A stretch of 61,451 nucleotides of DNA from contig JAQGJP010000017.1 of assembly GCA_028290545.1 (NCBI GenBank), forward strand, positions 1 to 61,451. Direction: 5' to 3'. A model generated the notes under the pieces. That model made no database searches and was not told the DNA's origin. It was given only the letters and a program-made list of their open reading frames with translations. Position 1 is the first letter of the stretch; each line of letters opens with the position of its first letter. A program made the position numbers and the translations under genes. Origin of the DNA: Rhizobium sp. Its GTDB lineage: Bacteria; Pseudomonadota; Alphaproteobacteria; Rhizobiales; Rhizobiaceae. This document shows positions 16,379 to 23,695 of the stretch, piece by piece.

Positions 16379-16828
16379 ATGGTAGAGCCAACCCTCCTCC
16401 CGCTGGACAGCCAGCTGTGTTTCTCAATCTATTCGACGGCAATCGCCATCAATCGGGCTTATAAGCCGATGCTCGACGCCCTGGGCGTCACCTACACGCA
16501 ATACCTCGTCCTGAGTGCGCTGTGGGAGCATGACGGAATGACGATATCGGCCATCTCTGAACGTCTGTGGCTCGAGCCTAGCACCATCACGCCCGCTGTC
16601 AAACGGCTTGAAGCAGCCGGCTTCCTCACCCGGCAGCGAAACAAGACGGACGAGCGCCTGGTGCAAGTCTTCCTGACCGACAAGGGAAACCAGCTGCATG
16701 CGCAAACCGGCTGCCTCACAGATACGCTGTTGCGTCGATCCGGCTTTTCCGTCGAGGACATGGTGAAACTGAACGACACCGTTCAGAAGCTTCGCAGCGG
16801 CATGCATCATGCATCCTCGGCCGGCTAG
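16379..16828 (+). CDS. MarR family regulator, OhrR-like
   Basis: A 149-residue winged-helix regulator. The N-terminal LDSQLCFSIYSTAIAINRAYKP carries a Cys at residue 14, the position of the peroxide-sensing Cys of OhrR, followed by ALGVTYTQYLVLSALWEHDG and the DNA-reading LWLEPSTITPAVKRLEAAG. OhrR normally represses an organic hydroperoxide reductase (ohr). No ohr gene is next to it here; the divergent gene is a secreted hydrolase. An AAAGGAG site precedes the ATG at 16379. Confidence 0.9.
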   Translation: MVEPTLLPLDSQLCFSIYSTAIAINRAYKPMLDALGVTYTQYLVLSALWEHDGMTISAISERLWLEPSTITPAVKRLEAAGFLTRQRNKTDERLVQVFLTDKGNQLHAQTGCLTDTLLRRSGFSVEDMVKLNDTVQKLRSGMHHASSAG

Positions 16829-16841
16829 ACTAAATACACGC

Positions 16842-17087
16842 GACACCGACCACGCCACAAATGGTCGTCGCTCAGCCATCGACGGGCGCACGACGCGGCA
16901 TGGCGGCCATGTCGTCGGCCTGCGCATCCGCAATCGGATCGAGGAAGCGTTCGGCTGGATCAAGACCGGTGCGGGGCAGGACAAGACGAAGGTCCGTGGC
17001 CGTGACCGGGTCGGGTGGGCCTTCATCTTGGCCGCGACCGCCTGCAATCTGGTGCGATTGCCGAAGCTCCTGGCGGTGTCGTCATGA
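16842..17087 (+). pseudogene. IS5-family transposase, C-terminal fragment
   Basis: About 80 codons match the end of IS5-type DDE transposases: RRSAIDGRTTRHGGHVVGLRI, with RIEEAFGWIKT (catalytic Glu region) and VGWAFILAATACNLVRLPKLL. There is no start, no N-terminal two thirds, and no terminal inverted repeat that I can identify. It is a remnant of an insertion sequence at the left edge of a decayed region. Confidence 0.85.
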
Positions 17088-17117
17088 CTGCGCCCGCAGG
17101 CTGCCGCCTGCGGTCGC

Positions 17118-17253
17118 TGGCGGATCGTCGAGGCCGATCTGTGGGATCGCGGCTATCTCGACTTGGTCGAGCCTGCCATGATCACCATCGGAGCCCGACA
17201 ACCATGGCGAAATCGCCTTTGGCGCTCTCCAAGCCAGCCTCGATCTCGGCTAC
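17118..17253 (+). pseudogene. Fragment of a rhizobial conserved hypothetical gene
   Basis: Two pieces in adjacent frames read WRIVEADLWDRGYLDLVEPA and then [18 protein letters not shown], with a one-base shift near 17193. The combined text resembles the end of a conserved rhizobial hypothetical protein that I recognise by pattern but cannot name. Both ends are cut off by unrelated fragments. Confidence 0.6.
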
Positions 17254-17410
17254 GCAAGCCCCATCGACGGTTCATCGAGCAGCACCAGGCGTGGCTTGGT
17301 CATCAGCGCCCGGCCGATCGCCACCATCTGCTGCTCGCCACCGGAGCACAGGCCGGTTAGTTCATCCAGGGACTGGAGACGCTGCCGCTGCGCATCCGTT
17401 AACACAACGA
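17254..17410 (-). pseudogene. LivF-type ABC ATPase fragment
   Basis: A minus-strand piece carries the ABC signature and Walker B of a branched-chain amino acid transporter ATPase: [18 protein letters not shown] then [12 protein letters not shown]. The Walker A half and the C-terminus are missing. It abuts the preceding fragment at 17253/17254, showing a rearrangement junction. Confidence 0.8.
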
Positions 17411-17417
17411 GAACGCG

Positions 17418-17798
17418 GTGATCGGCGCCGACTATCTCAAGGCACATCCGAAGGTTTCAAACGTGATCTTCCCGAAATTCCAGACCGGCATTGTAAAAGC
17501 GAATGCGGAAAAATACCTCAAGCCCGGCTGGTTCGGTGCGCTGGTCGGCCTCGAGCTCAAGGATGGCCGCGAGGCGGGCCGGCGCTTCATCGATGCGCTT
17601 CAACTCTTCTACCATGTCGCCAATATCGGCGATGCCCGCTCGCTGGCGATCCATCCGTCGACCACGACGCATTCGCAGCTTTCGCCCGAGGATCAGCTCT
17701 CGACCGGTGTCACGCCCGGCTATGTCCGGCTGTCGATCGGGCTGGAACATCCCGACGACATTATCGCCGATCTCGAACAGGCGATCGCGGCGGCTTGA
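17418..17798 (+). pseudogene. O-acetylhomoserine sulfhydrylase (MetY), C-terminal fragment
   Basis: About 126 codons match the C-terminal domain of Cys/Met-metabolism PLP enzymes of the MetY type: [41 protein letters not shown], and GYVRLSIGLEHPDDIIADLEQA. The PLP-binding lysine region and N-terminal two thirds are absent. The GTG at 17418 could start translation of a short peptide, but the enzyme is lost. Confidence 0.88.
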
Positions 17799-17854
17799 GG
17801 GCGTTCGGCTGGCGTCGCATCGAAGCGGTGCCAGCCGATCCCGATAAAGGATCG

Positions 17855-18258
17855 ATGGAAATGATACGCCACATCATAGTCAAGGCAGCCGCACCGCCTC
17901 ACAAAACTGCCCGCTATTCCCATGCCGTGGAGGTGGCGGGACTCCTCACATCACCGGTCAGTTGTCGATTGACCCGGATCATCCAGATGCATCACTGCCA
18001 ACGACGATCGGGGAGCAGACAGAATTGGTTTTCCGCAACCTGTCCCTTATCGCGGAGGCTTCGGGATACTCACTTTCCGACACGGTCTTCGCCCGTATCT
18101 ATCTCAGCAATTTCGAGCGGGATTATGCTGACCTCAATGCTGTCTATAACCGTCACTTCAGCGACGACGATACCCTCCCCGCCCGTACAACGGTCGGGGT
18201 CGCAAAACTCGGACGAGATGCATTGGTGGAAATCGAGCTGATTCTGGTTCGGAAATAA
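17855..18258 (+). pseudogene. RidA-family protein, frameshifted
   Basis: The first frame, from ATG 17855 (site AAAGG), reads MIRHIIVKAAAPPHKTARYS and HAVEVAG. The second frame continues ITGQLSIDPDHPDA, then FRNLSLIAEASGYSLSDTVF and NAVYNRHFSDDDTLPARTTVGV, the YjgF/RidA core. One base is missing near 17941-17947. RidA proteins deaminate reactive enamines or imines; in this setting a partner role to the downstream flavin monooxygenase, as for RutC, is possible. Sequencing error is the main alternative. Confidence 0.82.
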
Positions 18259-18332
18259 TCGATGCTCGGTCTGCTGGAATTAGGCTGGAAACGTTGATGA
18301 AGCTCTTTGTCAAACCGCCAGTGAAACAGATC

Positions 18333-19706
18333 TTAAGTTCGATTTGCCCGGAAAGACGTCCCCACATGCCGCTGCGGCAGGCGATTGCCCTCACCGAAGA
18401 TACGATTGCGAAGCGAACCCTCCTCATAGGCGGTCTTGTAGATGCCGCGGCTCTGCAGTTCCGGAACGACGATGTCGATGAAGTCTTCATAGCTCTCGGG
18501 TGACACGGTTCGCGTGAGGTTGAACCCGTCGATCTCGCCCTCCTCGATCCACGCGGCCATTTCGTCGGCGATCTTTGCCGCGTCGCCGACGATGATCGGA
18601 TAGCGCCCGCCGATCGCCACTTCCTTGAGCAATTGCCGCTTGGTCCAGCCCTTCTGCTTGGCGAGCTGGGTGACCGACTGGATCGAGTTCGAGGTTCCAT
18701 AGGTGATCGGCTCGTCGAGTTCGTATCGCGAAAAATCGATACCCGTACCGGCAGCAAAATGCGCCAGGCCAGCCTCGGGGCTGGCATAGTCCATGTACTC
18801 GGCGAGCTTTTCCTCAGCCTCGTTCTGGGTCCGGCCGGCAATGATGGTGATGCCGATGAAGATCTTGATGTCGTCGGGGCGACGGCCGGCCGCAACCACG
18901 GCTTCGCGCAGCGTCCGCGCCGTGGCGCGCGCCGCATTGCGGTCCGTCGCGGTGATGAAGACGCATTCGGCATGCTTGGCTGCAAACTGCCGCCCCCGGC
19001 CCGACGTACCCGCCTGATAAAGCACCGGCGTCCGCTGGACCGACGGCTCCGAGAGATGATAACCCTGCGATTTGTAGAATGGGCCGTCATGGCTGATCGC
19101 CCGCACCTTGGAAGGGTCTGCGAAGATGCGCTTTTCGCGGTCGTTGAGAACCGCGTCGTCGTCCCAGCTGCCTTCCCAGAGCTTGTAGAGCACGTCGAGG
19201 TAATCGTCGGCGCGATCATAGCGCTGGTCGTGTTCGTCCTGACCATTCAAGCCCAAAGCGCGCGAGGCGCTGTCGAGATAGCCGGTGACGATGTTCCAGC
19301 CGACGCGCCCGCCGGTCAGGTGATCGAGTGTCGACATGCGTCGGGCGAAGATATAGGGCGCCTCGGAATTGAGATTGACGGTGATGCCGAAGCCGAGATT
19401 CTGGGTCACCGCCGCCATGCCGGATATCAACAGCAGCGGATCGTTGACCGGCAGCTGAATCGATTCCCGAAGTGTCAGGTCGACGGAATTCTGGTAGATA
19501 TCGTAGACGCCGACGATGTCGGCGAGGAAGATGCCATCGAACAGGCCACGCTCCAGCGTCTTGGCGAGCGAGGTCCAGTAATCAAGGTTCTTGTACTCGC
19601 TGGAACGGTCGCGTGGATGCGCCCATAGGCCGTGATTGATGTGGCCGACGCAATTCATGTTGAAGGCGTTGAGCAGGATTTGCTTCTTCTTGGCTATCAT
19701 TGTCAT
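18333..19706 (-). CDS. FMN-dependent LLM-class monooxygenase (NtaA/SnaA/DszA type)
   Basis: A 457-residue bacterial luciferase-like oxygenase using reduced flavin from a partner reductase. Family blocks include the N-terminal NAFNMNCVGHINHGLWAHP, FLADIVGVYDIY, TLDHLTGGRVGWNIVTGYLDSA and PVLYQAGTSGRGRQFAAKHAE. Such enzymes attack nitrilotriacetate, EDTA, sulfones or sulfonates. The neighbours (sfnB-like and metNIQ genes) point to organosulfur use. This gene appears intact although most neighbours are broken. The flavin reductase is not in the window. Confidence 0.88.
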   Translation of the reverse strand: MTMIAKKKQILLNAFNMNCVGHINHGLWAHPRDRSSEYKNLDYWTSLAKTLERGLFDGIFLADIVGVYDIYQNSVDLTLRESIQLPVNDPLLLISGMAAVTQNLGFGITVNLNSEAPYIFARRMSTLDHLTGGRVGWNIVTGYLDSASRALGLNGQDEHDQRYDRADDYLDVLYKLWEGSWDDDAVLNDREKRIFADPSKVRAISHDGPFYKSQGYHLSEPSVQRTPVLYQAGTSGRGRQFAAKHAECVFITATDRNAARATARTLREAVVAAGRRPDDIKIFIGITIIAGRTQNEAEEKLAEYMDYASPEAGLAHFAAGTGIDFSRYELDEPITYGTSNSIQSVTQLAKQKGWTKRQLLKEVAIGGRYPIIVGDAAKIADEMAAWIEEGEIDGFNLTRTVSPESYEDFIDIVVPELQSRGIYKTAYEEGSLRNRIFGEGNRLPQRHVGTSFRANRT

Positions 19707-19718
19707 TCCATTCTTCAG

Positions 19719-20695
19719 TCAGATCGCGCCATGGCGCGGCGGCAACTTGCCGTTGAGGTAGTAGTTGCCGACCGCCTGGTATTTCCAGCGCACCGGATCG
19801 TGCAGCGTATGGGTCCTGACATTGCGCCAGTGGCGGTCGAGATTGTCTTCGGCCAAGGTAGCAGAGGTTCCGGAAAGTTCGAACAGCTTGTTGCAGGCAA
19901 GCAATCCCACCCTGGTCGACAGGATCTTGGCCTCCGCCGCCGGATCGACCCTGGAATCGATCCACGGCCGGGCGCGCTCGCGAACGAAGCGCAGCATGTC
20001 CTGATAGGCGCCCTGCCCAATGCCAAGGTCGATCGCCGCATGCATGATCTGCGCAACCGGCCCGATGGTCGTGGCACGCTCAAACGACACCTCCATCGGA
20101 ATCACCCACTCCGGTTCAATCGGCACCCGCTCGAAATGGACCGCTGCCGGTGACCCGTTGGCCGAACCCATCCCAATCGTCGTAGATGGTCACGCCGGAC
20201 GCGTTGCGGGGGACGATGGCGAGATACTCGACCGGCTTGCCGTCATCCTCGGCCATAGCGAGCGTCGGGATCCAGTAGGCATAGATCGCTCCGGTGCAAT
20301 AGAATTTCTGGCCTTCGACGTACCAGCCCGAGGGATCGCGCACCAGCCGCGTCCGTCGCTTGAAGTCCTTGGCTCCGATTTCGGCCAGCGCATTGCCAGT
20401 CCGCTCGCCGGCAAGCACGCGATCGTAGAAGAATGTCTTCTGCGCCTGGCTTGCGCCAACCCGCAGCACTTCGAGCGAGTAGAAATGGTTCTGCGGGATC
20501 TGCGACAGCGACCCGTCGGCGGCGCCAATAAGGGCGATCACCTTGGCGAGCGTGACATTGGAGACACCCGCACCGCCGAATTCCTTCGGCACGGTGATGC
20601 CCCAGAGACCGCTCTCGACAAACCGGTCGAGCTCATCCCACGGCAACAACCGTTCGCGGTCGCGATGCGACGCGTTGACGGCGAATTCCGAGTGA
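19719..20695 (-). pseudogene. SfnB-like acyl-CoA dehydrogenase family gene, 5'-truncated and frameshifted
   Basis: The upstream frame carries RDRERLLPWDELDRFVESGL, GITVPKEFGGAGVSNVTLA, IPQNHFYSLE and YDDWDGFGQR; the downstream frame continues HFERVPIEPEWVIP and ends at 19719. The frames are offset by one base near 20160, consistent with a small deletion. The N-terminal 50 or so residues are missing: upstream of about 20695 the DNA switches to metI. SfnB-type proteins take part in dimethyl sulfone and organosulfur use, which matches the adjacent monooxygenase. The gene is almost certainly non-functional. Confidence 0.85.
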
Positions 20696-21165
20696 CGAAG
20701 GCGATGGTGATGGTGAAACCCCCGACGATGCCCGGCATTGCCTCGGGCAACAGCACATGGCGGACGATATGCCACCGGCGGCAGCCTATCGCCTGCGCCG
20801 CTTCGATCAGACCGCTATCGATCTCGCGCAGGCTGACCTCGGCAATGCGGGCAAAGAACGGCGTGGCGCTGATCGACAGCGGCACGACCGCCGCCCAGAC
20901 GCCGATCGTCGTGCCGGTCACGAACCGGGTGAATGGCAGGAGCGCCACCAGGAGCACGATGAAGGGCGTGGCGCGAAAACCATTGATCAAGGCGGCCAGC
21001 ACCCTGTTGGCGCGCGGCGCGTGAATCAGCCCGCCCGGTCCGGAAAGCACCAGGAACACGGCAAGCGGTATGCCGGCCGCGAGTGCGATCAGCGCCGAGA
21101 TCCCGACCATCATTGTTGTATCGAGCAACGCCCATCCCAGGCGTTCAAAACATCGCTGGCGACAT
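20696..21165 (-). pseudogene. metI: Methionine ABC transporter permease, frameshifted and 3'-truncated
   Basis: The body reads as MetI: LLDTTMMVGISALIALAAGIP, ANRVLAALINGFRATPFIVLL, IEAAQAIGCRRWHIVRHVLLPEAMPG and IVGGFTITIA. It then stops matching and runs into the sfnB-like gene, losing about 60 residues, including the last membrane segments. The natural start is the ATG at 21165 (MSPAMF), but an extra base in the four-A run at 21147-21150 puts it out of frame with the body. An internal TTG at 21128 could start a shorter product. The transporter should be inactive. Confidence 0.87.
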
Positions 21166-22306
21166 AGCCCAAAACCTTTACCTTGTGTGCAAGCGTGCCC
21201 AGCCGTTCAAGGCCGCCGGTAACCGGCTGCGCCGCGATCAGCAACCGCCCATGGACATGGCCCTGAATCCGGTCGAGCGCACTCTGCAGAAGACGCACCG
21301 GCGCGCCAATGGCTTGGCTTATTGCAGCAATATCCGGTTCGAGGCCGCCCTCGCCCGTGTAGGACAGCTCGATGATAGCGTCGCGCCCGGCGCCGGCTTC
21401 GCTGGTCAGATGCGCGGCCACATCCTCCGGAATATCCCGGCTGAGCGGCTGCAGCAGTGCTTTCGTCGCATCGTGCGCAGGATTGCCGAATATCCGCCAG
21501 ACGGGACCGGCTTCGGCGATCCTGCCCTGTTCGAGCACCAGCACCTCGTCGCAGATCTCGCGGATGACGCTCATTTCGTGGGTGATCAGCGCGATGGTGA
21601 TGTTGAGCCGGTTGTTGATATCCTTGAGCAGTCGCAGGATCGACTGCGTCGTCTCCGGATCGAGCGCCGAAGTCGCCTCATCGCACAGCAGGATCTTCGG
21701 CCTGTGAACCAGCGCACGGGCAATGCCGACACGCTGCTTCTGGCCGCCGGAGAGGCGCGATGGATAGACGTTGTGCTTGCCTTCCAGCCCGACGAGCTTC
21801 AGCACCTCGGCGACCCGCGCCTCGATCTGCCGACGCGGGACGCCGGCCACCACCAGAGGCAACGCCACATTGCCCCATACGGTCTTGGCGGAGAGCAGAT
21901 TGAAATGCTGGAAAATCATGCCGATGCGCCGGCGGAGCGCCACCAGCGTATTCTCGTCGTACACTGCAATATCCTCGCCATCCACCAATACCCTGCCACC
22001 AGTCGGATGTTCCAACCGGTTGATCGTCCTGAGCAGGCTGGATTTGCCGGCGCCGCTGCGGCCTATGATGCCGTAAATGGCACCAGCCGGAATATTCAGG
22101 CTAATGCCTTGCAAGGCATGCACGTCGCCTGCCGAAGAGACATAGGTCTTCTCCACGGAATCGAAACGCACCGTCCCGGGCTGCTTGGCTAAGAGCTCAC
22201 CATGCACCTGCGGCGACCGCACCTCTTTTGCAGCGGGTTCCGGGCCTGCGGCAGGCGCAGCCCCGATCCCGCTTCTGGTGCGTCGGCTTTCGATCAGTTC
22301 AGCCAT
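21110..22306 (-). CDS. metN: Methionine ABC transporter ATP-binding protein, C-terminally extended by frameshift
   Basis: A 398-codon frame. Walker A is GIIGRSGAGKSS, the Q-loop FQHFNLLSAKTVWGN, signature SRLSGGQKQR, Walker B ILLCDEATSALD and the H-loop His in LITHEMSV. A NIL domain follows at the C-terminus. The first 45 residues are an unusual Pro/Ala-rich extension. Removing one A from the run at 21147-21150 would create a TGA right after ASDV, so the last ten residues arise from the same lesion that breaks metI. It overlaps metQ by 13 bases. The ATPase itself looks intact. Confidence 0.92.
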   Translation of the reverse strand: MAELIESRRTRSGIGAAPAAGPEPAAKEVRSPQVHGELLAKQPGTVRFDSVEKTYVSSAGDVHALQGISLNIPAGAIYGIIGRSGAGKSSLLRTINRLEHPTGGRVLVDGEDIAVYDENTLVALRRRIGMIFQHFNLLSAKTVWGNVALPLVVAGVPRRQIEARVAEVLKLVGLEGKHNVYPSRLSGGQKQRVGIARALVHRPKILLCDEATSALDPETTQSILRLLKDINNRLNITIALITHEMSVIREICDEVLVLEQGRIAEAGPVWRIFGNPAHDATKALLQPLSRDIPEDVAAHLTSEAGAGRDAIIELSYTGEGGLEPDIAAISQAIGAPVRLLQSALDRIQGHVHGRLLIAAQPVTGGLERLGTLAHKVKVLGYVASDVLNAWDGRCSIQQ

Positions 22307-23097
22307 GACAGCGTGTAGAGTTTCTTGTCGTTGGCAAAGGCCTTGTCGATTGCCGCCTTGACGGCTGTCGAGTTCTGGTAGAGCTCGACGAGCTTCTTCA
22401 AAGCCGGTTCGTTTACCTTGTCCTTGCGAGCCGCAAAGACGATGGCGAACTGCCTGTCGCCAACGCCGGAATAGATCAGGCCAGAGCTCGGATCGAATGC
22501 TTTGGAGGCAACGATGAAGTGGGGATAGCCGAGCGCCAAATCGACGTCGCCGGTGATCCGTGCCAACTGCGGACCCTCGACTTCGGTGAAGGTTACATGC
22601 TTGGGATTGTCCACGACGTCGTCGAGCGTGCCCTTGAAGCCGACGCTGTCCTTGAGCTTGATCAGACCACCCTTTTCGAGCAGCAACAGACCGCGACCCT
22701 GATTGACCGGGTCGTTGGCGATGGCAACGGTCGCCCCATCCGGCAGGCTCTTGAAGTCCTTGTACTTCAGCGAGTAGATGCCAAGATTGGCAAGCACGCC
22801 GGTGCCGACCGGCGCAAACTCATAGCCTCGCTCCTTGATCGCATTGTCCATGAATGGCTTATGCTGGAAATAATTAAGATCGATGTCGCCGGCCTGCAGT
22901 GCGATGTTCGGCGTCGTCCAGTCGGTGAATTCGACAACCTCGATATCGAGCCCCTTGGCCTTTGCCTCGGGAACAAGTGCCTCGATGGAATCGGCATAAA
23001 CACCCGGCACGACACCGACCTTGACTGTCTCCGCTCCTGCCTGCGTGGCGAGCGCGATCACCGCCGCGGAGAGAAGACCTGCTATAGTGAACTTCAT
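22294..23097 (-). CDS. metQ: Methionine-type substrate-binding protein (MetQ/NlpA family)
   Basis: A 267-residue periplasmic binding protein. Residues 1-22 form a signal peptide ending in QAGA; there is no lipobox Cys, so it is probably soluble rather than a lipoprotein. Family blocks are VKVGVVPGVYADSIEALVPEAK, NYFQHKPFMDN, ATVAIANDPVNQGRGLLLLEKGGLIKL and FTEVEGPQLARITGDVDLAL. It heads the metQ-metN-metI unit. Ligand could be D/L-methionine or another sulfur compound given the neighbours. Confidence 0.92.
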   Translation of the reverse strand: MKFTIAGLLSAAVIALATQAGAETVKVGVVPGVYADSIEALVPEAKAKGLDIEVVEFTDWTTPNIALQAGDIDLNYFQHKPFMDNAIKERGYEFAPVGTGVLANLGIYSLKYKDFKSLPDGATVAIANDPVNQGRGLLLLEKGGLIKLKDSVGFKGTLDDVVDNPKHVTFTEVEGPQLARITGDVDLALGYPHFIVASKAFDPSSGLIYSGVGDRQFAIVFAARKDKVNEPALKKLVELYQNSTAVKAAIDKAFANDKKLYTLSWLN

Positions 23098-23480
23098 ACT
23101 GTACCCTCGATTGATTGAATCGTCTTTATTCTATAAAAACTATATACTAAGAGATGATTGTCAATCGCAAAGTGTGCGGCGCAATAATTTTCTGTGCCTT
23201 GGCGAAAATTGATATCGGCGCATCAAATGTCCCGACGGGGTAAAGACGCGGCTCCTCGCAATCGATGACAATGGCGGCCAATAGATTTTATAAATTAAAT
23301 CTATGTATTTAGTATAATAATCTTTCCGTCCAAGCCGTCCGGCAGCAAAGCTTTTCCCGCCCGGGCATGCGATGAGGCAAACATGCTTGGATGTGGGGCG
23401 CAGCCTTTGCCATCCTTGGATGCAATTTGCGCGCTCCCAAAACAAGACAACCTAAACATTTGATCTTACATGAAAATTCA
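23098..23480. other. AT-rich intergenic region, 383 bp
   Basis: Lies between metQ and the tRNA gene, both on the minus strand. It is markedly AT-rich at 23120-23165 and 23280-23330. A TTGACA hexamer reads on the minus strand at 23164-23159 and TATAGT lies further toward metQ, but their spacing is shorter than ideal, so the promoter call is weak. I see no gene and no riboswitch fold. Confidence 0.4.
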
Positions 23481-23556
23481 TGGTGGAGCCAAGGAGGATC
23501 GAACTCCTGGCCTCTACATTGCGAACGTAGCGCTCTCCCAGCTGAGCTATGGCCCC
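23481..23556 (-). tRNA. tRNA-Ala (anticodon CGC)
   Basis: A 76-base cloverleaf with encoded CCA. Acceptor GGGGCCA pairs with TGGCTCC and includes the G3-U70 wobble that identifies alanine tRNAs. The D-arm has AGCTCAGCTGGGAGAGCG, the anticodon loop is TTCGCAA, and the T-loop is TTCGATC. Its 3' end points toward the decayed metNIQ region, the side where tRNA-targeted integration usually occurs. Confidence 0.95.
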
Positions 23557-23695
23557 ACTCTGTACCGCAGACATCGGTATGCGCAACAGATAACACTTGT
23601 GAGGAAAATTTCAACGCCGATGAGGCGCAAGACCGGTGTTGCGGCGAATTTACCAAACAGCCGGGCTCTGTTTTGAAAATGCCGAAATATCCGCT

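Noticed and set aside
16842..17087. Complete insertion sequence
   Set aside because: Only the C-terminal end of the transposase is present and no terminal inverted repeats or target duplication can be seen.
17015..18241. 408-codon plus frame across the fragment region
   Set aside because: It strings together unrelated fragments and only matches RidA in its middle; not one protein.
18633..19628. 331-codon plus frame opposite the LLM monooxygenase
   Set aside because: Antisense shadow.
21083..22192. 369-codon plus frame opposite metN
   Set aside because: Antisense shadow; Walker and signature motifs lie on the minus strand.
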